A program made the position numbers and the translations under genes. From Oscillospiraceae bacterium (lineage in GTDB: Bacteria > Bacillota > Clostridia > Oscillospirales > Oscillospiraceae), in contig JAISDV010000159.1 of the NCBI GenBank assembly GCA_031264545.1, positions 1 through 10,204 of the forward strand: a stretch of DNA of 10,204 nucleotides, in the 5' to 3' direction. Within the stretch, counting starts at the first letter, position 1. The number at the start of each line of letters is the position of its first letter. Shown in pieces: positions 1-7,500 of this stretch. The notes under the pieces are model-generated. The model saw only the letters and a list, made by a program, of their open reading frames with translations. It searched no databases and was not told the origin of the DNA.

Positions 1-182
1 GGGAAGTTTACGCTTCTCCCGCCGCCTTTGCTTGCATTATGCCCCGCGCCGTCGCTTCAAGAATCACATAGTCTTTTCATCAAAGGGAATCCGGCAGACC
101 ATCAAGCTGTCTGCGGCGGGTACTCCGTTCCGCCGGCTTGTCCTGGCAGCGATACCAAGGGCGCTTTCCAATCTTATCCCCG
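1..182. other. Non-coding or undetermined stretch downstream of the regulator
   Basis: This stretch lies beyond the stop codon of the minus-strand regulator. A plus-strand frame is open from base 1 to 249, but it has no ribosome binding site, runs into the 3' end of the regulator and resembles no protein I recognise. A GC-rich inverted repeat (CGGCGG at 114-119, CCGCCG at 130-135) could form a hairpin in the regulator transcript. No T run follows it, so it is not a convincing terminator. I see no RNA gene here. Confidence 0.4.
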
Positions 183-2732
183 TTATATCAACCCCAAATC
201 CCTTGCCTTGAGCACGGCGTCTATGGAATTGTTCACACCCAGTTTCTGATACGCTATCGCCGTGTGCGTCTTGACCGTGGTGATCTTTAGGCCGGTTTCC
301 GCGACGATCATGGCGTTGGAGCAGCCTTTTCCGAGCAATGCCAGCATGGCGGTCTGCTGCTTTGACAGCTTGACCGGTTTTTGACTGTTGGCAAGATTCG
401 CGGCAACGCCTCTGTGGAGTTTGGCGAAACGGTGCGTTTCCAAAATCAACCCGCTCAAAAACTCCCGGTGCAACGGACCCGCGTAATCGGGCTGCCCTGT
501 TTTCGCGGCAATGCGCTTTAACACCGGCAGAACAGAAGCGCCTTCATCGATCACAAGCCGCGCGTAGCCGTAACTCTGCAGCTTTTTCAGAGCAAGCTCC
601 AGTACGGCCGCAGCCTCTTTTTTATTTCCGCACGCCCAATCCAAGGCGGAAAGCAGCACGGAGGCTTCGCAAAAGTCGCAGACCCTGTTCAGGTTCCGCC
701 CGAATTCCCTGAGCATCGCTACATATCTGCGGGCGTTTTTTTCGTTTCCCAGCGCCATGTACGCCCGTACGGTGGTAAAGTGCTGAAACAGCAAAAACAA
801 CTCTATGTGTTCCACGTCCACAACATAGTAGTTGTCAAGCCACGCGCGGGCCGCCGCTTTATCGCCGTCCAGCAGCTTGAGCTTTGCCTTGTATGCCTCC
901 AGGTTGGTCAGGAAAGACTGCGCCGAATGCTGCGTAAATTCCGCAAGCTCGTCCAAAGCGGCGGCGGCCTCTCCGTCCCGTCCCATTTTTAACAGGATGC
1001 TGTGCCGCAGAAATTTTGCCGATACGCGAAGCTCAATGCTGTTTTGCCCGGTCATCGACTCGTCTAGGGGTGTGATTTCGTCAAGAGCCGCAGGCAAGTC
1101 ATTTCGTTCATAATAGATGCCGGACAGCCCAAGGGCGATAACACAGTCGCTCTGGTCGCCGAGCAAGTCCATGAAAGCGGATTTCCGTATCTTAGACACG
1201 TTCAAGGGTGTTGACAGCACCTCCGAATAATCAAAGCTGCTTCTGTGTGCATAGGGCAGATTGTGGGTGCAGGACGCGATATACCGGATGATCCCGTCTT
1301 TTGAAACCATTTTGACAAGTTTTCCGAGAGCGCCGAAGCGTTTTATCTTATCAAGCATTTCCGAGCGGTGATCCACGCTGTACATCAGCATGGCGAACTC
1401 CACAAATTTCGGATTGTACAGCGCGATGCGCGTGATATGCTTATAGGCGGCGTCGGCATGGCGCTCATATTCCTTGTATTGGCTCGTCATATAGTAATAC
1501 CACGCGCAGCAGACATGCAACGCGGGAAAGTCCTCAAAGGCTTCCTCCGGGAAATCCCTCATAAAATACATCCGCAGGAAATCCACATATCCCGCGATAT
1601 CCCCGCGATGGTTGTCAAACATAAAAAGATATAAGAACTTATCCGCACCTTTGTAATCGCCGCTGTCCAGCCAAAATCTCAGCGCCATGGAATAATCCTT
1701 GTTTTCCATATAATAATTCGCGGCGATTTTGTACAGCGAGGCGGCGTTCTCGCCCGAGCGCCCCAATTTCCCGCGCAAAAAATCCACAAACAGATGATGG
1801 TAGCGGTAGGTGTCGTCATGCAAACGGCTGATGAAAGAATTGGAACGGGAAAGCGTTTCCAGTATCTCCTTTGCGTCCGCACGTCCTGTGAGCCGCCGGG
1901 CCAGCGCCGGGTCAAATTCGTCAACAACGGCGGTTTTTAAGCAAAAATCACACAGATCGCCGCTCCACGCATTCCAAATGTGTTCTTCAAAGAAATGCGC
2001 GAATACCCCGTTGCCTTGCTTTATGCTGAAATCGCCGGACTGCGCGATGGCGTTGACGCCGATGGCCCAGCCGTCGGTGGCGATTTGGGCGGCGTTCGCT
2101 TCCTCCGGCGTCAAAAAGAATCCGAGGCTCTTAAAATACGCTTGAATTTCATGCAAGGTAAAACGAAGATGGGCGAAGGTGATGACCTCACGCTCATTTT
2201 TGATTAAGCCGGCGAAATCCTCCGGCAGTTCCGCGCGCGACAGGATCAGCGTCACAAAGGACTGCGGCAGGCGTTTGAGCACAAAGGGCAGGGATTTCGC
2301 GATCTCACCGTTTGTGACGAGGTGCATATCATCCAGCACCAACGCGCGCTTTATCGCATCGGGCCGCATTTCGGAAATCAAAGATATCGTATGCTCCACC
2401 GGGGACGCGGAAAAAGCGGCGTCCTCCAGAATCGCTTTCATATTCTCGTTGCCGGGCTGCGTGGAATACAGACCCGTGGCGACAAGCTTATAAAAAACGG
2501 AAAGCGCGTTGTCATAACTGTCCAGCCCGATCCAGACCGGACTGCGTTTGCAGTCGATGAGCCACAGCAGGGCGGACACGGTTTTCCCGCTGCCCGCGGG
2601 CGCGGTTATACAGATGAATCCATCCTCAGCCGCCGCGTACAAATCGGCCAACAGTGCGCGGCGGGGCGCGTACACCTCCGGCAACGAAGCAGGCATGAAT
2701 TTTTCACTCAAAAATGAGAGCGTGTCCGGCAT
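183..2732 (-). CDS. MalT-like LuxR-family transcriptional regulator (STAND ATPase)
   Basis: This is a cytoplasmic ATP-dependent transcription activator of the MalT/STAND type. Such proteins bind an inducer through a C-terminal helical repeat region, oligomerise with ATP and activate promoters through a LuxR helix-turn-helix. Seen in the 849 residues: a Walker A motif APAGSGKT at 44-51; a Walker B-like ALVLDDMH at 130-137; the LILSR strand at about 162-166 typical of MalT ATPases; a TDGWAIGV segment at about 219-226 (TEGW-like); and a long alpha-helical, TPR-like middle from about 330 to 780. The C-terminal LuxR HTH (about 789-849) includes GCSNAMIVAETGL, TVKTH and QKLGV. Length is normal for MalT-like proteins (roughly 850-900). 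The ATG at 2732 is preceded by GAGGTGAT, a good Shine-Dalgarno sequence. It is transcribed divergently from the four-helix-bundle/exported-protein modules and is their most obvious candidate regulator (inference). The inducer cannot be read from sequence. The usual RE of the HTH start is replaced by QQ. Confidence 0.93.
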   Translation of the reverse strand: MPDTLSFLSEKFMPASLPEVYAPRRALLADLYAAAEDGFICITAPAGSGKTVSALLWLIDCKRSPVWIGLDSYDNALSVFYKLVATGLYSTQPGNENMKAILEDAAFSASPVEHTISLISEMRPDAIKRALVLDDMHLVTNGEIAKSLPFVLKRLPQSFVTLILSRAELPEDFAGLIKNEREVITFAHLRFTLHEIQAYFKSLGFFLTPEEANAAQIATDGWAIGVNAIAQSGDFSIKQGNGVFAHFFEEHIWNAWSGDLCDFCLKTAVVDEFDPALARRLTGRADAKEILETLSRSNSFISRLHDDTYRYHHLFVDFLRGKLGRSGENAASLYKIAANYYMENKDYSMALRFWLDSGDYKGADKFLYLFMFDNHRGDIAGYVDFLRMYFMRDFPEEAFEDFPALHVCCAWYYYMTSQYKEYERHADAAYKHITRIALYNPKFVEFAMLMYSVDHRSEMLDKIKRFGALGKLVKMVSKDGIIRYIASCTHNLPYAHRSSFDYSEVLSTPLNVSKIRKSAFMDLLGDQSDCVIALGLSGIYYERNDLPAALDEITPLDESMTGQNSIELRVSAKFLRHSILLKMGRDGEAAAALDELAEFTQHSAQSFLTNLEAYKAKLKLLDGDKAAARAWLDNYYVVDVEHIELFLLFQHFTTVRAYMALGNEKNARRYVAMLREFGRNLNRVCDFCEASVLLSALDWACGNKKEAAAVLELALKKLQSYGYARLVIDEGASVLPVLKRIAAKTGQPDYAGPLHREFLSGLILETHRFAKLHRGVAANLANSQKPVKLSKQQTAMLALLGKGCSNAMIVAETGLKITTVKTHTAIAYQKLGVNNSIDAVLKARDLGLI

Positions 2733-2817
2733 TGCGCATCACCTCATCTATATTTTCAACTTACCTTATCATACGGTACGAAGAAAATCAAGAATTCATG
2801 CCAAGTTTTTTCAGAAA

Positions 2818-2870
2818 AAACCTCATACTTCTCACAGTTCACAGAAAAATTATTTTTTGAAACCTCATAC
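2818..2870. promoter_or_regulatory. Candidate operator: 11-bp direct repeats 42 bp apart
   Basis: AAACCTCATAC occurs at 2818-2828 and again, identically, at 2860-2870. The 42-bp spacing is four helical turns, so both copies face the same side of the DNA. On the minus strand each reads GTATGAGG. A third, related site, GATGAGG, is at about 2742-2748. MalT boxes (family knowledge) are GGGGA(T/G)GAGG-like and occur as direct repeats, so these may be sites for the adjacent MalT-like regulator. The match is partial and function is inferred. Confidence 0.45.
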
Positions 2871-2884
2871 CGGTAGGATTACTT

Positions 2885-2912
2885 TTTCCAAAAAATCACG
2901 TTATTCTATATG
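2885..2912 (+). promoter_or_regulatory. Weak candidate promoter for module A
   Basis: TTTCCA (2885-2890) and TATATG (2907-2912) are separated by 16 bp. Each matches four of six consensus positions. The position, about 40 bp upstream of the four-helix-bundle ATG and just downstream of the repeated CCTCATAC sites, suits an activator-dependent promoter. The region is AT-rich, so chance matches are likely. Confidence 0.25.
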
Positions 2913-2952
2913 CGTATCCATAAAATGCGCAATTTTAGGAGGAGGGAAAAAT

Positions 2953-3264
2953 ATGGATTTAGTGAAAGCGGCATTTGACTATTCCGTCCGCGTGGCGGAG
3001 TTGGTTAAGCATCTGCGCTCTGACGAAAAGGGTTTCCCGCTTAGCGACGATCTGCTCGAATGCGGGGTAAACGCGGGAATGTTCCTGCGCGATCCGCCCT
3101 CACCGGACAAAGACAAGGCGCTTGCCTGCCTCAATAAAGCGGATTATCTGCTTGACATGGCGGCGACGGCGGGATATTTGACTGAGCGGCAGACCGCGAG
3201 AATCCGTGAGAATGGACAGGAACTGATTAAAATGATAAATGAATCGGGAGGAATACAAGTTTGA
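2953..3264 (+). CDS. Four-helix-bundle-type small protein, copy A
   Basis: This 103-residue protein has no signal peptide or membrane segment and is predicted to be cytoplasmic and all-helical. Its pattern fits the four-helix-bundle family related to the S23 rRNA-intervening-sequence protein and to Avd of diversity-generating retroelements. Those share an N-terminal helix ending near a short L-S loop, a central LLxxG...G helix and a YLLDMAxxAGYLT-like third helix. Seen here: FDYSVRVAELVKHL (8-21), FPLSDDLLECG (28-38), LNKADYLLDMA (60-70), AGYLTERQ (73-80). The usual RSGTSIGANIxEA core is poorly kept (ECGVNAGMFLRD), so it is a divergent member. The start at 2953 is fixed by the strong AGGAGGAGGG site; longer upstream extensions of the frame are not supported. 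It is the first gene of module A. Its paralogue at 4112-4429 has the same organisation. Function is unknown; family members are thought to bind RNA or protein partners. Confidence 0.8.
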   Translation: MDLVKAAFDYSVRVAELVKHLRSDEKGFPLSDDLLECGVNAGMFLRDPPSPDKDKALACLNKADYLLDMAATAGYLTERQTARIRENGQELIKMINESGGIQV

Positions 3265-3278
3265 ATAAATTCAAACTT
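3257..3278. repeat. 10-bp perfect inverted repeat over the stop codon of copy A
   Basis: AAGTTTGAAT (3257-3266) and ATTCAAACTT (3269-3278) are perfect reverse complements separated by AA. The palindrome covers the TGA stop (3262-3264) of the small helical protein. No T run follows, so it is not a standard terminator. It may be an operator-like or mRNA-stability element, or chance AT-rich symmetry. Confidence 0.5.
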
Positions 3279-3287
3279 ATTGAACCC

Positions 3288-3335
3288 AAGCGTGGCGCTC
3301 CCGCGGCGCGAAACCACGCCACATGCTTCATTTTT
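3288..3335 (+). terminator. Terminator-like hairpin after copy A of the small protein
   Basis: AAGC plus GTGGCG (3288-3297) can pair with CGCCAC (3317-3322) and GCTT (3325-3328), with a two-base bulge. This gives a 10-bp stem around a GC-rich loop. TTTTT follows at 3331-3335 after a two-base gap. It could end or attenuate transcription between the small protein and the truncated exported protein. The loop is long (19 bases) and the T run short, so it may be partial. Its right arm overlaps the left arm of the 21-bp inverted repeat, so the two structures compete. Confidence 0.4.
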
Positions 3336-3402
3336 ATGACCATTCATCATAATTTTGCGGCTTGTAGCGCAGCGGAAAGGCATGGTCATAAAAATGAAGC
3401 AT
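3323..3402. repeat. Perfect 21-bp inverted repeat spanning the start of truncated copy A
   Basis: Bases 3323-3343 are the exact reverse complement of 3382-3402; the loop is 38 bases (3344-3381). The right arm contains both candidate ATG codons (3382 and 3394) of the truncated exported protein, and the loop contains its GGAAAGG ribosome-binding sequence. In RNA this is a strong hairpin that would hide the start codons. In DNA it could be a template-switch palindrome or an invertible segment. The equivalent region before copy B (4430-4557) has no such repeat. Confidence 0.85.
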
Positions 3403-3852
3403 CACAAAACCATGTCCCGACTGTTGTCGTGGCTGCTCATTTCGGTCATGATGCTGACCATGCTGCCGCTTCAGGCCTTTGCCTTCGACTTGCGGCAGGA
3501 AGCCGCCAACGTGAAAGGCGGGATGTACACCGCAGGGGACGGCACGGAATACGCCGTGCTGTACAATGACTACATCACATTGTATGTCAACACGCTTGAC
3601 GGCGGCTTTGCCGTTCTGCCCGCGACGGAGAGCTTCGACAGTTCAAAACCGCTGTCCCACGCCACATTCCGAATTGACGACGAAGCATATGAGTACGGCG
3701 CTTATTACAGTGGCAGGAGCGGCGCCGTCAGCATAGCGCCGCAGGTCAGTGAGGACAATATCCTGGAATCCCACTGGCAGATAGGGGATTTCGTGATCTC
3801 GCAGATTTTCGCCATTACAAGCGACACGCTGCACGATAACTCCTATAATTAG
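3394..3852 (+). pseudogene. Truncated N-terminal copy of the large exported protein (copy A)
   Basis: This gene encodes 152 residues. It has a lysine/histidine/arginine n-region, a hydrophobic stretch (about 10-26) and a likely signal-peptidase site after LQAFA (about residue 30). Residues 1-151 align without gaps to the start of the giant protein at 4558, with 20 differences. Similarity ends after Tyr-151 (TAT, 3844-3846); one Asn codon and a TAG follow. It is therefore a remnant lacking more than 1700 residues, or a small secreted N-terminal domain that may still be made. The reading frame is intact and the substitutions are mostly conservative, so it may have been functional recently. The start at 3394 is chosen by alignment with copy B. 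An in-frame ATG at 3382 is possible, but GGAAAGG at 3374-3380 is too close to it. The start lies in the 21-bp inverted-repeat arm, which may silence it. It could act as a recombination donor for copy B (inference). Confidence 0.75.
3821..3849 (+). promoter_or_regulatory. Candidate promoter at the truncation point of copy A
   Basis: GCGACA (3821-3826, four of six to TTGACA) is followed after exactly 17 bp by a perfect TATAAT (3844-3849). TATAAT spans the last Tyr-Asn codons of truncated copy A, where similarity to copy B ends. In copy B the same position reads CTACGC, so no -10 is present. Transcripts would start near 3856 and run through the CAGA tract into module B. Confidence 0.45.
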
Positions 3853-3896
3853 ACCGTGAATGGTAACAAAAAGTTGAGAAAACCGCAAAAAAGGGG

Positions 3897-3925
3897 TTGA
3901 CAAATATGAATTGCCGCGCCATAAT
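3897..3925 (+). promoter_or_regulatory. Near-consensus sigma-A-type promoter next to the CAGA tract
   Basis: TTGACA (3897-3902) is a perfect -35. After a 17-bp spacer, CATAAT (3920-3925) matches five of six -10 bases. The CAGA tract begins at the next base, so the start point (about 3931-3934) lies inside the repeat. This is the best promoter in the window and points at the second small-protein gene and the giant exported protein. Repeat-number changes would leave the promoter core intact but change the length of the transcribed leader. Confidence 0.72.
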
Positions 3926-4017
<92 letters not shown>

Positions 4018-4051
4018 GTGTCGTCATAAATATAAATGCAGATCATCCCGT

Positions 4052-4087
4052 AAGGGCGTTTCTTCGTGTGGAGAGACGCCCTTTTTT
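4052..4087 (+). terminator. Strong intrinsic terminator or attenuator ahead of module B
   Basis: AAGGGCGTTTC (4052-4062) pairs with GAGACGCCCTT (4073-4083), forming an 11-bp stem with one G-U pair and a 10-base loop. Six T bases run from 4082 to 4087. It lies downstream of the strong promoter at 3897-3925 and only 25 bp before the GTG start of the second small-protein gene. It could end transcripts from module A, end a roughly 155-nt leader RNA that contains the CAGA repeats, or serve as an attenuator controlling module B. Its position between promoter and gene favours attenuation. Confidence 0.75.
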
Positions 4088-4111
4088 GGTTTTCGGAAAG
4101 GGGCGTGAAAG

Positions 4112-4429
4112 GTGGAAATCGTGCGAAAGGGCCTTGAAATCTCCGTGCAAAGCGCGGAGCTGGTGCGGTTTTTGTTGGCTGACGGACAAAATTTCCCGTT
4201 GCGCGAACGGCTGCTTGACCGAGGCGCGGCGGTCGGGCTTTGCTGCCGCAAAATGGTTGACGGCAATGACCCGAAAATCCGGCGTGAAGCGATGGACGCG
4301 CTTGAGGAGGTGGACTACATTGTGGAGATGGCGATTCACGCCGGATACCTGACGCCGATGCAAGGCAACGCGCTCCGCGATGATTGCGGGGAGTTGTTGT
4401 CCGCGCTGAAAAAGCAAGGCGGCGCTTAA
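4112..4429 (+). CDS. Four-helix-bundle-type small protein, copy B
   Basis: This 105-residue, helical, cytoplasmic protein is paralogous to copy A. Shared blocks: SVxxAELVxxL (11-21), FPL followed by LLxxG (28-38), an acidic third helix LEEVDYIVEMA (63-73), and AGYLT (76-80). The middle loop is three residues longer (KMVDGNDPKIRR region). It belongs to the same divergent four-helix-bundle/S23-Avd-like group, by pattern only. The start is GTG at 4112, preceded by GGAAAGGGG (4095-4103). No ATG-start alternative fits the alignment with copy A. It sits 25 bp after the strong hairpin/T-run and 128 bp before the giant exported gene, with no good terminator between. It is therefore probably cotranscribed with that gene and controlled by the repeat-containing leader. 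Function is unknown; the repeated pairing suggests a dedicated role with the exported protein. Confidence 0.8.
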   Translation: MEIVRKGLEISVQSAELVRFLLADGQNFPLRERLLDRGAAVGLCCRKMVDGNDPKIRREAMDALEEVDYIVEMAIHAGYLTPMQGNALRDDCGELLSALKKQGGA

Positions 4430-4557
4430 TGCGAAAATTACATTCTTTTTTATGCGGCTTACAGAGCCGTTCGGTATAAAAGCGGCGAAAAGCCGCGCGG
4501 CACACAGCGCCGGAACCGGCACGAATATCTTAAAAAATCGAATGGAGGAACACGAAT
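4430..4557 (+). promoter_or_regulatory. Intergenic spacer with hairpins and RBS before the giant gene
   Basis: This 128-bp gap contains GCGGC-gaaaa-GCCGC (about 4482-4496) and GCCGG-aa-CCGGC (about 4509-4520), compact hairpins without T runs, so read-through is expected. TATAAA at 4475-4480 has no matching -35. TGGAGGAA (4543-4550) is a good ribosome binding site, 7 bases before the ATG at 4558. The two modules resemble each other in spacing here but not in sequence. Confidence 0.55.
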
Positions 4558-7500
4558 ATGAAAAAGCACAAAACTATGTCCCGCCTGCTGTCGTGGCTGC
4601 TTATTTCGGTCATGACGCTGACAATGCTGCCCATTCAGGGCTTTGCCTTCGATGTGCGGCAGGAAGCCGCCAACGTGAAAGGCGGGATGTTTACCACAGC
4701 CGACGGCACTGAATACGCCGTGCTGTACAATGACTACATCACACTGTATGTCAACACACTCGACGGCGGCTTTGCCGTTCTGCCCGCTACGGAGAACTTC
4801 GACAGCGCAAAACTGCTGTCTCACGCGACATTCCGAATCGACGGCGATACTTATCGCTATGGCACTTATTACAGCGGTATGAGCGGTGCCGTCAGCATCG
4901 CGCCGCAGGTCGATGAGGACAATATCCTGGAATCCCATTGGCAGATCGGGGATTTTGTCATTTCGCAGGTTTTCGCTATTACCAGCGACACGGAGCACGA
5001 CAATTCCTACGCGGTAAAAATCGGCTACGCCGCGCAATACTTTGGCGAAGGCTCGGCGAACATCGCCGGGCGCATTCTGCTCGATACGCAATTCACGCCC
5101 GATGAGAGCGTGCCGGTCATGCTGCTGGACGGCGCGGACAATCTGGCGCTGGTTGAATCGGAGGCGGAAATGCGCCCCGTGCCGAGTACCGCCTTGATCA
5201 GCAAGGAGTTTATTGAGGAAGCCAACGAGGCGGCCAAACTGGAGGCCGAACTTGAAGCCGACCCGGAGGAAGCCAACGAAGAGACCAAGTTGAATGCCAA
5301 ACTTGAAGCCAAGTCGGGGGAAGCCGGCCCAGATCCTGTTTATTATACCGATAGTCCGAATAAGGGATATCTTCTGTTTGACGACTCTGCCTTTACGACG
5401 CCGAACAGCGTTGTGTTCGCGGAGTTTGGCCGGGCAAACTCCGCCAGGTTTGAATACGCGCCGGATTGGGAGCATAAGCTGTTCGACGGTTCCGGCGCGG
5501 ACAGCGCGGCGCTGCTCTATTGGGATGAGATAAGCGTAAGCAGCGGGAATCAAGCCGCGTTCGGCACAAACTACGGCTTCTATGATTTGGAGCGGGGTAA
5601 TCCGCGCTTTGACCCCCTGCCGGAACCGGCCGCCATGTCCCCGATGTCTGCCGGCATTTCGGCGCTTGCCACCGAAGCAGAAACGACGGGGCTGCAAATC
5701 TATCCGATCCAATACTTAGACGCATATACCAATGGCCTGCCGACGGAGTGGCTCGATATCAGCGTTTCCGTTCCGGTAACTTCAGATTTCGCGGGAACGG
5801 TCGCCTACGGTGATACACTGACGATACAGGCCATTTATAAGCCGGACACGCCGGATGTGATAAGGGAAGCTTTCCCCGCATACCGCGCGACCGCAAAATG
5901 GGGCGAGAACGGCCCACAGCTTATCCAGCGGTCTTCGGACATAGTCGATGGGTCTGATCTGCCGGAAACAGATACGCATAATGACTTCACGCTTGAACTG
6001 GGCGAATATTACTGGGGCTTGCGCCAGAGTGACGAGGATTTGATTATCACCTTGCAGGCGGCGGACGCCGTCTACTCATTCCCGGGCTACAGCCTGCTCG
6101 AAATAAGGCCGGGGGCATTCACCGACTCCGTCGGCGCCAGTGTGTCGGAAGACGCCGCGATCACGCTAACAGGTCAAAACGACAACGACGTGATTTTTAT
6201 GGGAAACGAGCGATATGAACGCTATGATATACCCCGCGCGTCGTATTATTACCTTGTGAAGCAGGACGCGGCGCTGACGATGGATTGCGAGACGAAGGGG
6301 CCGAACCACCGTCCGCGCGCTGAATACCCTATGTTCTATTATACGAATCAAACGGACACGGGGACAACGAACTACACGCCTGACATCAGCGCCGTAATAA
6401 CCCCCGTCGGCACTGGCCCGATTACTTATTCCTATACGTTCACGGTTCCGTCCGGCGCCGTAAAGAGCCAAATTGAGTTTTTTGTGGAAGACTTGGGGAC
6501 GGATTCCCCCGTCTGGCCAATCAACGTCATGGTGTTTGACAGCACGGGGAAACGGGATTTTGGGAGTGAATATTCCTTATATAACGCTGTCGGCAGCGAC
6601 GCCGAAAAAAGTCAGGGAATGCTGTGGGCGGAAGAGCAATCGACGGTCGAGGTCAATACAAACGTGCTGTCCTCTGGTACGCTTAAAGTATACAACGGCG
6701 GGACAAAGACATCTGTTTCTACAACTGGCATATCGGGCGGCGAGAGCTTCACCATGCCCAGCGGCCCCGTTGACATTGTGTATGAGATTGGGACACCCTA
6801 CCGTGTTTTCACAGAAGTCACAAACGGCGGTTCCGCTGTGGTGACGGTGAACCCGGCGCAGCCGCTGCCGAGCGATGAAGTATATATTTATGTCACGAAT
6901 ATCGAGGCCGGTTACAATATAAATGGCGTCACGGCCGACAACAGCATCACGCCGGCGTTGGTTCCAGGAGGCGCGTATAAATTCACTATGCCGTCCAACG
7001 CCGACGTTACCGTCACCGTCGAACTGGAAAGCGACGCCGCTATGACGGCGGCTATGCATAACGTCACCGTCAAGCCGATGGCGGGGGAAGGCATGGTCCG
7101 CTACGACGCGGCCTTCTGGACGGACAGCGGCGCGACAGGCGCGCGCAGCGTCTACGCGGCGGACGAGTTCGGGCGGCTCGGCAAGATACGCGAAGGCGCG
7201 ACTGTGTATTACGCCGTATACCCCTATTGCTGGGAGAAGAACACCGGCGCTATTCAGGATATGCAGGACTGGGTGGTTGACGGCTTTACTATCGACGGGA
7301 ACACGCCCTCCGGATTTGAAGGTATCAACACGGGGAGCGGCGGCCATAATGATATCGGTTATTTCCCATACACATATAGCCCAAGCAGCGCTAACGCCAC
7401 AGCGGGCAGTTTCACTATGCCCTCGGGCGATGTGGAGATAGAGATCACCGGCTACAAAAAGACGCGGGTAAACACCCTCACGCTGGAAGCTTACGACACT

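Larger units (their letters stand above)
2733..2952. promoter_or_regulatory. Divergent AT-rich intergenic control region
   Basis: This 220-bp AT-rich gap separates the minus-strand regulator from the plus-strand module. It must hold promoters for both directions. It contains three CCTCAT motifs (2742-2747, 2821-2826, 2863-2868). A small perfect inverted repeat, GTTTTTT-cag-AAAAAAC, lies at 2805-2821. At the right end AGGAGGAGGG (2938-2947) is a very strong ribosome binding site, 5 bases before the ATG at 2953. On the minus strand, TATGAT near 2770 is a possible -10 for the regulator but has no good -35, as is common for activator-dependent or weak promoters. Confidence 0.7.

Noticed and set aside
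28..249. Plus-strand frame at the left edge (73 codons)
   Set aside because: No RBS, overlaps the regulator's 3' end in antisense, and the protein is not recognisable.
3261..3569. Plus-strand frame overlapping the start of truncated copy A, similar to another at 4452-4712
   Set aside because: The two frames resemble each other only because the underlying DNA of the duplicated exported gene is similar. They are out of frame with the signal-peptide protein.
4459..5712. Minus-strand open frame of 417 codons
   Set aside because: It covers the start and signal peptide of the giant gene in antisense. It matches no family and is best explained as a shadow.
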